DNA of 28,491 bases from an uncultured Lachnospiraceae bacterium. Its GTDB lineage: Bacteria > Bacillota > Clostridia > Lachnospirales > Lachnospiraceae. Below are positions 1-6,834 of this stretch, in pieces (position 1 is the stretch's first letter; each line of letters starts with the position of its first letter). Under the pieces are notes generated by a model. The model was not told the origin of the DNA, searched no databases, and saw nothing but the letters and a program-made list of their open reading frames with translations. The stretch lies in NCBI GenBank assembly GCA_900546325.1, contig URCR01000038.1, positions 1-28,491 of the forward strand, given 5' to 3'. A program made the position numbers and the translations under genes.

Positions 1-33
1 TGAAGGAATCATAAATTCAAATAAATAAACAGT

Positions 34-72
34 AATGGAGCTTTTTGTATAAAAAGCAAGGGCTCCATTTTC
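34..72. terminator. Hairpin downstream of the KilA-N gene, possible terminator
   Basis: An 8-bp outer stem (34-41 with 62-69) encloses an alternative inner stem GCTTTTT (40-46) with AAAAAGC (51-57). On the plus strand it is followed by TTTTCAT, and on the minus strand by a T-rich stretch. It sits about 90 bp past the stop of the minus-strand KilA-N gene, so it could end that transcript or one arriving from the left. No gene is seen in 1-163. Confidence 0.4.
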
Positions 73-163
73 ATATGAACAAAATTCCTCTATGCACATC
101 TTGGCCATCCATATGCGTCAATCTTCTTTATGCCTTATTATTCATACAACTTGCAAAATACTT

Positions 164-1021
164 TTATACCTTCTGCAAATCCGTTCCTAATTTCGGCAAA
201 TTATTTAAACTTACCATTTCCAATGTCTGTAATTGCTGTACCGCCAATTGACGAAGCAACTCCATTCTCTCCCTTTGTTCCTTCCCCTGATTAATCAAAA
301 CCGCATTATAACTTTCCAGATTTGCAAGCACCAGTAATTGATTCAGAGTTGCTGCATCCCGCATATTTCCATTCAACGTTGGATTTTCATCTTTCCATTG
401 CTTTGCCGTCTTGCCAAATAAAACAACATTCAACATATCTGCTTCATTAGCATAGGTATACGCCACCTGTGCAGGCGTTAATTCTGGCGGAATCAGTTTT
501 TCTTTAATTGCATCTGTATGTATCTTGTAATTCAACTTAGAAATCTCTCTATTTAAATTCCAATTCAAAGACAACCGACTGTTCTCGTCTGTTTTTAAAC
601 ACCTATAGTCCTTCATAATATATAACTGGAACTCCGGAGAAATCCAAGTTGCAAAGGACATAGCAATATCGCTATGGGCATATGTTCCTCCGTAGCGTCC
701 TGCTTTTGAAACAATACCAATGGCATTCATCTGTGTAATCCACTTTGTCGGTGTCATGACAAAACGATTTAATCCCGCCTCATTTTTAACCGCCTCGAAT
801 TGCACACGGTTAAACTCTGGATTGTGCAATTCTTCCCATACACCTAAAAATTCTATTGTATTACGATTGCGCATCCAGTTTTGAATCACAAATCTTGGGT
901 CATCTTCATTTCTATATTTTGCAATATCCGTTAATGAAATAAATTCATTTTCAAAATTTGTAGTATAGATTCCAATGTCAATACCTTTTGCATGGATCGT
1001 CTCCTTAACAATTTTCGCCAT
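164..1021 (-). CDS. KilA-N domain protein, 285 aa
   Basis: This is a KilA-N family protein, a putative DNA-binding family common in phages and integrative elements; its precise role is unknown. The KilA-N region covers roughly residues 15-155: an ISLTDIAKYRNEDD segment, then a WMRNRNTIEFLG helix, then the characteristic ATWISPEFQLYIMKDY segment. The remainder is helical and ends with a Gln/Leu-rich stretch. The frame is open 42 codons further upstream, but that part overlaps the preceding gene. I chose the ATG at 1021 because GGAGAGGAG lies 7 nt before it and MAKIVKETI is a normal start. The start overlaps the end of the 96-aa gene by 17 bp, so the two are probably translated together. Confident on family, not on function. 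Confidence 0.85.
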   Translation of the reverse strand: MAKIVKETIHAKGIDIGIYTTNFENEFISLTDIAKYRNEDDPRFVIQNWMRNRNTIEFLGVWEELHNPEFNRVQFEAVKNEAGLNRFVMTPTKWITQMNAIGIVSKAGRYGGTYAHSDIAMSFATWISPEFQLYIMKDYRCLKTDENSRLSLNWNLNREISKLNYKIHTDAIKEKLIPPELTPAQVAYTYANEADMLNVVLFGKTAKQWKDENPTLNGNMRDAATLNQLLVLANLESYNAVLINQGKEQRERMELLRQLAVQQLQTLEMVSLNNLPKLGTDLQKV

Positions 1022-1295
1022 AACTATTCTCCTCTCCCCACATTTCCTGATATGCTTCAATATAATCCTTAATACAACCGGGATATACATCCAAATACTT
1101 TCTACATACCCTTTTATACAATCCCAACACTTTTTCATCACACGCAAAGTCCAGTAAATAATCTAACAAATGTGACAATTCATCTTCTGGCACAATTCTG
1201 CTGCACACATCTTCAACCAATGGCAAATAAACCGCATAGGCTTTCTGATGTAATTGGACTATCTGCTCTGCAATCTGGTAACTATTTTCATCCAT
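1005..1295 (-). CDS. Unknown 96-aa helical protein coupled to KilA-N gene
   Basis: I cannot assign a function to this small acidic protein. It appears almost wholly alpha-helical, with Leu/Tyr-rich segments such as LSHLLDYLLDF and four cysteines, and has no membrane segment or signal peptide. GAGGT lies 7 nt before the ATG. The ATG overlaps the stop of the upstream RlmD-tail remnant (TAATG), and its own 3' end overlaps the KilA-N start by 17 bp. This tight pairing suggests the two proteins are made together and may act together. A toxin-antitoxin or regulator pair is possible but nothing in the sequence proves it. Confidence 0.7.
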   Translation of the reverse strand: MDENSYQIAEQIVQLHQKAYAVYLPLVEDVCSRIVPEDELSHLLDYLLDFACDEKVLGLYKRVCRKYLDVYPGCIKDYIEAYQEMWGEENSYGENC

Positions 1296-1299
1296 TAGA

Positions 1300-1610
1300 T
1301 TACCTCAAAATACTTAAGTGCATCTGTTATCGCTTCTGCCTTTTCTTTCAGCGGATGTTTCCTCTGCTACTTCAATCCCTCTGTCGCATTAGACTCATCA
1401 TACATTGTCAGACCTAATAACCTCTTTACCTCCGCAATATAAGCGGTATGCGCCTTGAATCCATACTTCCCTTCACATATTTCTGTATCATTTTATATGT
1501 AATTTTCGGTTTCGGTTGATATTTCTTCGCCCGTTCTGCAATCGTGTCCAACGATATCTTATCATCACCTTCTCCAAATTCTACTGTCACACTGATAACA
1601 CTATTTAGTT
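1300..1610 (-). pseudogene. Remnant of an RlmD/RumA-like C-terminal tail, frameshifted
   Basis: Two minus-strand frames together read like the C-terminal extension I associate with 23S rRNA (uracil-5) methyltransferases RlmD/RumA in Clostridia. From about 1590 the first frame gives VTVEFGEGDDKISLDTIAE, then TYKMIQKYVKG. The next frame continues KYGFKAHTAYIAEVKRLLGL, then MYDESNATEGLK, an in-frame TAG, and KAEAITDALKYFEVI with a stop. So there is one frameshift (near 1470) and one nonsense codon. The catalytic methyltransferase domain is absent: the reading breaks off at about 1600, just outside the recombinase stop. The 3' end of rumA is a known ICE insertion site in streptococci, so this may be the target-gene side of an attachment junction. 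The assignment rests on remembered family sequence. Confidence 0.5.
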
Positions 1611-1612
1611 AC

Positions 1613-3373
1613 TTACGGGACAAAAGCACCACCGTCTCCACATGTGTTGTCACTAATATTGGAATACACATCCTTCACCTTGTCACTGACATCGGAACAC
1701 ATTTTTTTCGTTTTGTCTCCGACACCAGCGGATTTTCCAAACCGCTTCTTTGCATTTCCAATTCCGTTTGTAAATCCTGTTTTATATATGAAAGTGATTT
1801 TATAGGGATCTTTTTCTCCGTTTTCATCGTAACCGCCAACGATTACCTTTTCAATTATACTCTCAAAGATACCTCTGTCAAATTCCTCCATCACCTCATT
1901 TTGAGACAACGCTTTCTTAAAATCTGCAATCCTCCTTTGCAGTGAACTTTCTTCATCCGCCTGCTGTAGGAAATACTCTAGTTTAGCTTTTGCATTGCTT
2001 AAATCGGTCTTAAGACTCACGTCTGTTTCTTCATAAATATCCTGTTCCACAATACCGCTCAAATAATTGTCCAACAGCTTCTTTCTCTTATATGAGAGAT
2101 TATCAATCTTTTTTTGAAGTTTGTTCAACTGATCTTTTGCGGAATTTTCCCCGAGAGCTTTTTCCGTGCGTTTCAGAAATTCTTCCAGGACATCTTTATT
2201 GTCTCTGCAGAGCATTCGATACGACTCCACGAAGGCTTCCTCTATTACCTGTTCCGGGATTCCTTTACTATCCGGACAGAAACGCTTACCTTCTTTCGTA
2301 GCCTTCACACATTGCCAGATAGTTTTCTTATACTTTGAATTGCTGTGCCAGCGTCTGCGTGAAAGATTACCACCACAGAATCCACATTCTAGCAAGCAGC
2401 TAAAAGCATACTGTCGGCTGAATTTCTCCCGTTTTCTCGGAGTAACACCATGCTTGCGATTCCCGTTTCGGCGGCTCCTGATTTCCTGCGCTCTGGCGAA
2501 CATTTCTTCTGAAATAATCGGTTCATGGTGATCGTGTATGTAATACCGATCTTCCTCTCCTAAGTTCTCTAACCGTCTTTTTGAGATAGGATCGACTGTA
2601 AATGTTTTTCCTAGTAAAATGTCACCCTTGTATTTTTCATTATTTATAATTCCCATGACACTGGATGACACCCAGGGATTTCCTTTTATTGTCATTATTC
2701 CCTGTTCATTCAATTCTCTGGCAATCATTGTACTTCCGGCTCCCGCTACATACCGTTCAAATATATAGCGGACAACCTTTGCACCTTCTTCGTTAATGGA
2801 AATGGATTTTGTAGCCACATCATAATCATAGCCCATGCACCCCTGAAAGCCAACGAGTTCTCCCCGTTTCATTTTCATTTTCAGTCCCTTTTTCACATTG
2901 GCTGAGGTATTTTCAACCTCCTGCTGTGCAACAGAGCTTAAAATCGTGATAAGAAATTCTCCATCCTTTAACGTATTTATCTTTTCTACTTCAAAATAGA
3001 CTGCGATATTCCTTTCTTTCAGCATGCGGACATATTTCAAAGTATCTAATGTATTTCTGGCAAAGCGGGGAATACTCTTAGCTATAATCATATCAATCTT
3101 GCCGTCCATGCAGTCCTGAATGATCCGCTGAAATTCATCCCGCTTGTCTATCTTTGTTCCCGTAATGGCTTTATCCGCATATACACCTACAAATATCCAG
3201 TCCTTATTATTCTGGATAAGGTCTGTATAATACCTCACCATAGAATTATAGCTTTTTATCTGATCTTCATCATCCGTACTCACACGGCAATAAGCGGCAA
3301 CTCTTAATCGCTCGGCACGTTTTCTGGCAGAGCTTTCAGAAAATTCATTTGCCTTAATCAATTCTATTTCCAT
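1613..3373 (-). CDS. Large serine recombinase (integrase), 586 aa
   Basis: This is a large serine recombinase of the TndX/TnpX-like group, which integrates and excises ICEs and large transposons by double-strand cleavage with a serine-DNA link. The resolvase domain spans about residues 24-170, with AAYCRVSTDDEDQ placing the catalytic Ser at residue 32 and IPRFARNTLD in the middle. The recombinase domain is about 175-300. A zinc ribbon follows (Cys330, Cys333, Cys355, Cys366), then a coiled coil at about 412-482. Length is typical. The frame opens 33 codons earlier, but that part overlaps a small upstream ORF, so I place the start at MEIELIKANE with GGAG before it. It looks intact. The end lies about 10 bp from the RlmD-like remnant, the usual position of such integrases next to the element end. 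Confidence 0.93.
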   Translation of the reverse strand: MEIELIKANEFSESSARKRAERLRVAAYCRVSTDDEDQIKSYNSMVRYYTDLIQNNKDWIFVGVYADKAITGTKIDKRDEFQRIIQDCMDGKIDMIIAKSIPRFARNTLDTLKYVRMLKERNIAVYFEVEKINTLKDGEFLITILSSVAQQEVENTSANVKKGLKMKMKRGELVGFQGCMGYDYDVATKSISINEEGAKVVRYIFERYVAGAGSTMIARELNEQGIMTIKGNPWVSSSVMGIINNEKYKGDILLGKTFTVDPISKRRLENLGEEDRYYIHDHHEPIISEEMFARAQEIRSRRNGNRKHGVTPRKREKFSRQYAFSCLLECGFCGGNLSRRRWHSNSKYKKTIWQCVKATKEGKRFCPDSKGIPEQVIEEAFVESYRMLCRDNKDVLEEFLKRTEKALGENSAKDQLNKLQKKIDNLSYKRKKLLDNYLSGIVEQDIYEETDVSLKTDLSNAKAKLEYFLQQADEESSLQRRIADFKKALSQNEVMEEFDRGIFESIIEKVIVGGYDENGEKDPYKITFIYKTGFTNGIGNAKKRFGKSAGVGDKTKKMCSDVSDKVKDVYSNISDNTCGDGGAFVP

Positions 3374-3443
3374 TTTCCGCTCCTTTATTTTTTGTATTCC
3401 TATCGTAGTGATGATTTTATTATAGATCAGCACAAATGATTCG

Positions 3444-3593
3444 TCAAGCGGTAATATTGGAAATAATGCCATAATCTTTCATCAGTCTTTTCTGTATCAG
3501 CGAATACTCATTTTCGTCAATCAACTTCTTTGTTAAAAGCTGTTTAAGCATAGCCAACTGCATTGTATATCGCAGTAATTTTTTTGTATCCAT
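3444..3593 (-). CDS. Small ORF upstream of the recombinase, 49 aa
   Basis: A 49-codon ORF starts MDTKKLLRYTMQLAMLKQ, continues LTKKLIDENEYSLIQKRLMK and ends ISNITA. The short helical C-terminal half (residues 20-40) resembles SHOCT-like small domains that often sit beside recombinases in Clostridial elements. A good GGGGAG site precedes the ATG. Its stop lies 71 bp before the recombinase start. It could be an excision or regulatory cofactor; that is inference from position only. Confidence 0.6.
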   Translation of the reverse strand: MDTKKLLRYTMQLAMLKQLLTKKLIDENEYSLIQKRLMKDYGIISNITA

Positions 3594-3603
3594 TTCATTC
3601 TCC

Positions 3604-3938
3604 CCTTTCGTTACTGCAAAAATCCTGCAGGCGGCTGTCGGGGAACAGCCTCATTGGTATCTCACCATCTTTTCAGACCAGAGCAGCCTCTCCGGAAGTA
3701 TCATTATCAGAAACAGTATCTTCGCCGCAAAGTTCCCAGGCTCTGCCCGCAGCATGATATTTCTTCGCTCCTATCCATCTTCAACTTCTGCTCTGTCTAT
3801 ATATACGAACTTTACGACACAGTGTCGCAAAGTTAGAATTGATGTTGGATCATCCTGGCGTATCTGCCACCCGGCTCCACTGTTTCCTTACGTCCTGCAG
3901 GATAAAATATTCAATTATCAAGGTACAGTGCTTTCAGA
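3604..3938. other. 335-bp gap upstream of recombinase genes
   Basis: No convincing gene. A weak 34-codon minus-strand ORF (3651-3755, beginning MLRAEPGNFAAKIL) has AGGAG 12 nt upstream and could be a small protein or a remnant. The only striking element is the 27-bp dyad at 3808-3834, listed separately. Promoters for the 49-aa ORF and recombinase would be expected here on the minus strand. Confidence 0.5.
3808..3834. promoter_or_regulatory. 27-bp near-perfect dyad, candidate operator
   Basis: Two 13-bp arms flank one central base. The left arm is AACTTTACGACAC and the right arm GTGTCGCAAAGTT; they pair at 12 of 13 positions. There is no T-run after it, so it does not look like a terminator. 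Its place upstream of the recombinase group suits an operator for a dimeric repressor, or a recombinase binding site. Function is inferred. Confidence 0.5.
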
Positions 3939-3967
3939 GACGGGAATAGAAAGGGAATATTCCCGTC
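3939..3967. terminator. Hairpin with 10-bp perfect stem after the HTH gene
   Basis: The stem GACGGGAATA (3939-3948) pairs perfectly with TATTCCCGTC (3958-3967) around a 9-nt loop. CTTTTGTTA follows on the plus strand. It begins 6 bp beyond the stop of the minus-strand HTH gene, so it may partly end that transcript although the T-run favours the plus direction. Confidence 0.5.
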
Positions 3968-3973
3968 CTTTTG

Positions 3974-4213
3974 TTATAGACGGATCTTAAAATCCAGAAT
4001 TTTTGTAATCAGCTTTGTCTCCATCCGCCTTTTCATATATTCATCAACCACATAATGAACTCTCCCAAATTCATCCTTATATTCTCTCTTGCACTCACTA
4101 TTAATAAATGGCTGAAAATAGGAAAGTATCTGATTGATTGCTTCGGCGTCACCTTCGATAGCTGCCTGGATAATTTCAAACTCCGGTAGTTCTCTGTGTT
4201 TCTTTGATTTCAT
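3974..4213 (-). CDS. HTH protein of the conjugative-transposon (Tn916 Orf8) type, 79 aa
   Basis: This small regulator-like protein matches the HTH_16 type found beside the sigma-like gene of Tn916-family elements. The pattern is FEIIQAAIEGDAEAINQIL, then YFQPFINSECKREYKD, a Val-Asp-Glu turn, and the terminal METKLITKILDF. I place the start at the ATG at 4213, preceded by GGAGTGA at 8 nt. A GTG four codons earlier overlaps the stop of the sigma gene and is possible. It directly follows the sigma gene, the same order as Orf7-Orf8 of Tn916, and supports an ICE origin for this region. Confidence 0.8.
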   Translation of the reverse strand: MKSKKHRELPEFEIIQAAIEGDAEAINQILSYFQPFINSECKREYKDEFGRVHYVVDEYMKRRMETKLITKILDFKIRL

Positions 4214-4221
4214 ATGTAAAT

Positions 4222-4632
4222 TCACTCCATCAATTTTCTCAAAAGCCTTAAAGAATCATCTTTATGATAATATATGGTACTCTGCACCAATTTCAGGCAA
4301 TCAGCGATTTCTTTCTCTGTCATATTCAGAAAATAAAGCATCAGAATAATTTCCCGCTTTTTTACAGGAAGTTTTTTCAGCGCCATGCTGATCCACTCGT
4401 CACGGACGGGAACCTGTCTGCCCATAACGGTAAAATAATCTGCCATATCATAATCGTCACAGCAATACAGAGCGTCCAGATCTTTCTTAAGAAGTTCAGA
4501 AAAGATCACTTCCCGCTCTCTCTGCCGATCCAGCTCATCAAGATAATTCAGTGCCTCACCATGCAAAACTTTAATGCAATAGGTACAAAATTTTCTCCGC
4601 ACGATTTCTTTTTCCTGACGGTTCAATTTCAA
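4222..4632 (-). CDS. Sigma-70-like factor of ICE type (Tn916 Orf7-like), 136 aa
   Basis: This short sigma-factor-like protein carries a region-4 HTH: ALKKLPVKKREIILMLYFL, then MTEKEIADCLKLVQSTIYYH, residues about 88-125. The N-terminal half has no clear region 2, as in Orf7 of Tn916. Such proteins regulate transfer or excision genes of integrative elements. The start codon is TTG at 4632: GGGAGGTGATC, nearly the full anti-Shine-Dalgarno complement, lies just upstream and no ATG fits better. The downstream HTH gene is coupled to it. It appears intact. Confidence 0.82.
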   Translation of the reverse strand: MKLNRQEKEIVRRKFCTYCIKVLHGEALNYLDELDRQREREVIFSELLKKDLDALYCCDDYDMADYFTVMGRQVPVRDEWISMALKKLPVKKREIILMLYFLNMTEKEIADCLKLVQSTIYYHKDDSLRLLRKLME

Positions 4633-4639
4633 AAGGGAT

Positions 4640-5240
4640 CACCTCCCTTCTGCTTAAAGCCGTAGTAAAAGATACCTGTTCCTCCCTTTCACAGCGAGGA
4701 CAGGAGAGAAACCGATAAAAAATCGAAAAAGCGGGAAAATTTTTTAAAAAACTTTTCTCCAACCTCTCCAAAACCTTTCATCAGAATCTTACTCTGATGA
4801 TCGGCGGCCCACGATTTCGAGGTTTTTGGAGAAAGTTCCACAAAATTCGACAAAGAAAAACGCCAGGGAGTTTTTTACGCTTCCTGGCATCATAATTAAG
4901 GAATTGTTGACCTGAGCTTTTATATAGATTTTTTATGTAGATTAGTGCCGATTTCCAACAATAAAAATCCCATAACCACAATAGATTTTTTTTAAGAAAA
5001 GTTTCCTATACTTTAAGTGGTAAAGATAATAACAAAAAAGGCCGTCCATGATTCTCCCAACAGAAACTCACAGACGGCACGAAAAATAAGCCCTGCTGTA
5101 AGAAACTGTTTTTTATTTTCTTACAGCAAAGCCAGCGATATTCACCCAAAGCAACCGGCATACTAATATGTATTTTCCCGGCATTATAAGGCAATGCAAA
5201 AAGTCAAACCAGCACAGTAGAATAGATTTGAGGTGAACAA
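4640..5240. other. About 600 bp without a convincing gene, hairpin-rich
   Basis: Several inverted repeats lie in a row. One is 4778-4800 (TCATCAGA with TCTGATGA, perfect 8 bp). Another is 4862-4888 (GCCAGGGAG with CTTCCTGGC, one G-U pair). A third is 5041-5078 (GCCGTC with GACGGC, long loop). The last is 5095-5127 (perfect 11 bp). An AT-rich TTTTTTAAAAAA block sits at about 4740-4752. Short ORFs here show no recognisable family. This may be the control region between the minus-strand sigma operon and the plus-strand XRE gene, or an oriT-like region. Confidence 0.45.
5095..5127. repeat. Perfect 11-bp inverted repeat
   Basis: GCTGTAAGAAA (5095-5105) pairs exactly with TTTCTTACAGC (5117-5127) around an 11-nt T-rich loop. 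No T-tract follows on the plus strand, so a simple terminator is unlikely. It lies about 115 bp before the XRE gene. Confidence 0.6.
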
Positions 5241-5242
5241 CT

Positions 5243-5608
5243 ATGCCGGAAGATAAATTTATTTTTCTAGGGAAACGAATACGTTCCGCAAGAAAAGAAT
5301 GTCAATTAACTCAACAGGAACTTGCTGATCAGTCTGGACTGGCGGTAAAAACCATTCAGGATATAGAAAAAGGAAGAAAAAATCCCACTTACGAAACCCT
5401 ATGTCTTTTAGTTGATCGACTCGGTATTTCCGGAAATACTATATTTCCTTCTAAAGCTCCTGTTGATGAAGAAGCTCTCCAATACTTCTTAGGTAAATTT
5501 TATGCCTGTAACAAGCAAAATCAAAAATTGCTCATAAACTCCTTAAATTTTCTTGTAGAACAACTTTTAGAAATACAAAACAATTCTGATTTTGATAATT
5601 CTCCGTAA
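5243..5608 (+). CDS. XRE-family HTH regulator, 121 aa
   Basis: This is a Cro/CI-like transcriptional regulator with a helix-turn-helix at about residues 9-62: LGKRIRSARKECQLTQQELA, then SGLAVKTIQDIEKGRKNP. The C-terminal half (DEEALQYFLGKFYACNKQNQ, then LLINSLNFLVEQLLE) is the short helical extension common in regulators of integrative elements. GAGGTGA lies 8 nt before the ATG. It is the only well-supported plus-strand gene in the window. It sits between the mobile-element genes and the glycosidase cluster, and a hairpin follows its stop at once. It may repress the element; the 27-bp dyad at 3808 is one possible target, with no direct evidence. Confidence 0.88.
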   Translation: MPEDKFIFLGKRIRSARKECQLTQQELADQSGLAVKTIQDIEKGRKNPTYETLCLLVDRLGISGNTIFPSKAPVDEEALQYFLGKFYACNKQNQKLLINSLNFLVEQLLEIQNNSDFDNSP

Positions 5609-5609
5609 G

Positions 5610-5639
5610 CCGGCAGACCAGAGGGCTTTGGTCTGTCGG
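5610..5639 (+). terminator. Hairpin after the XRE gene, likely terminator
   Basis: CCGGCAGACCA (5610-5620) pairs with TGGTCTGTCGG (5629-5639) with one G-U pair and an 8-nt loop, two bases after the XRE stop codon. The T-tract after it is poor, so termination may be weak. Confidence 0.6.
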
Positions 5640-5666
5640 ACATTATTCCCGTATTTCACTACACAT

Positions 5667-6805
5667 TTAATCTAATTGCTTTTTGATGTACAATGAATAT
5701 CTAAAGGAAGAACTGCTTTTCGAGTATAAAGGGAAAAATGGGGGGGAGAGCAGAGAACGCATAATCCAATATTGCTGCGCTTCCTCCATCTTAAATTTAT
5801 GTTTATTTAATTTGTTTATTAGTTCTTCAAGGACATTTCGGCTAACTCCCGGGATAAAACTGAGCAACTGTCTTAGCGACATTCCCTCCGCCATTGCCGT
5901 CATCATTTCTTCATTAATCGCTCCGCTGTTATCTTCCTGCGCTGCTATAAGCTGTGCATTGTCACCCAACATTTGGGCCATTGTCTTTTGGAAAATTTCT
6001 TTTCCATTTGTATCTGCCAAAATTTCCCCTATCGTGGAATTTCTGGTATATACCTTTGGAATGTCCGTTACTGAATTCACAGTTACCCTACTGGAAAGGA
6101 CGATATCCTGAGCATTTTCTCCAATCTGTATCTCATATGCGCCGCTTTCCACATATCTGACAGGATTTCTTTATTTTCACAGAGATAAGTTCCATTCAGT
6201 TTATTGTAGGAATTCATAATCGTCCATGGTTTCTCTTTCTTTACCATCCTCTAAAAGGACGCCAGATAGATTTCTCTCATGGTGCGCTCACCCATCTCAG
6301 AAAAGCTGGTCATCCTGTGATACTCCTGGTTGTTTGCCATAAAGCGCTTCGGGCTGGTCCCCACATGTTTGCTCTGCACACCATGTACCAGAACTCCTGC
6401 CATCTCTGTGGATACATAAGGATCTTCAGAATAGTATTCAAAATTCCGTCCGCAGAGCGGTGAACGTTTGATATTCATCGCAGAACCAAGGATGGTACTT
6501 ACATGTTCCGCCTGACACTCTTCCCCCAGTGTCTCTCCCAGTTTCCTTACCAGATCACGATTGAAACTTGAAGCCGTCGCACAGCCTGCCGGAAAACATA
6601 CCGCTTTGATACTGTTATTGATCCCGAGATGATCCGATGCATCGTCCTGTTTTCTCAGACCGTGAGGACCATCGCATACCATTTCCGATGGAATACCCAG
6701 GCGCTCCACGCCTTTCGTGTGCCAGAAATCCAGTCCTGAGCACAGACTTGCTTTCTCTTCTAAGGTCATCTGTGAGATCAGTTCTTTGATATTTTTTCTT
6801 CCCTT
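5667..6805 (-). pseudogene. GH3 beta-glucosidase pseudogene, internal deletion plus stop
   Basis: The right part (6251-6769) is the start of a GH3 barrel: MTLEEKASLCSGLDFWHTKG, CDGPHGLRKQ, then SPLCGRNFEYYSEDPYV and the REIYLASF end with a TAG. Beyond the stop the frame still reads SYNKLNGTYLCENKEILSD to about 6165. There it jumps, out of frame, into a GH3 C-terminus: VESGAYEIQIGENAQDIVLS, then STIGEILADTNGKEIFQ and LSFIPGVSRNVLEELINKL. About 400 residues are missing, including the catalytic Asp region and the whole GH3_C domain. The expected ATG is not obvious upstream of MTLEEK. Compared with the intact GH3 at 15339-17591, the same C-terminal tail is present. This is a dead gene at the end of the cluster. 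Confidence 0.85.
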
Positions 6806-6834
6806 AAATCCTATTCCTTTCTGCCTGTGAAGCC

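Noticed and set aside
1022..1147. Longer KilA-N protein starting at 1147
   Set aside because: The extra 42 residues overlap the 96-aa gene and lack a ribosome site; the ATG at 1021 has a strong one.
4571..4771. Minus-strand 66-codon ORF with a CPRCE motif
   Set aside because: Overlaps the start of the sigma gene in another frame and is basic and low in complexity. A remnant of a small element protein is possible but not supported.
5683..6111. Plus-strand ORF of 142 codons with hydrophobic stretches
   Set aside because: Antisense to the GH3 pseudogene tail, whose reading matches known GH3 ends.
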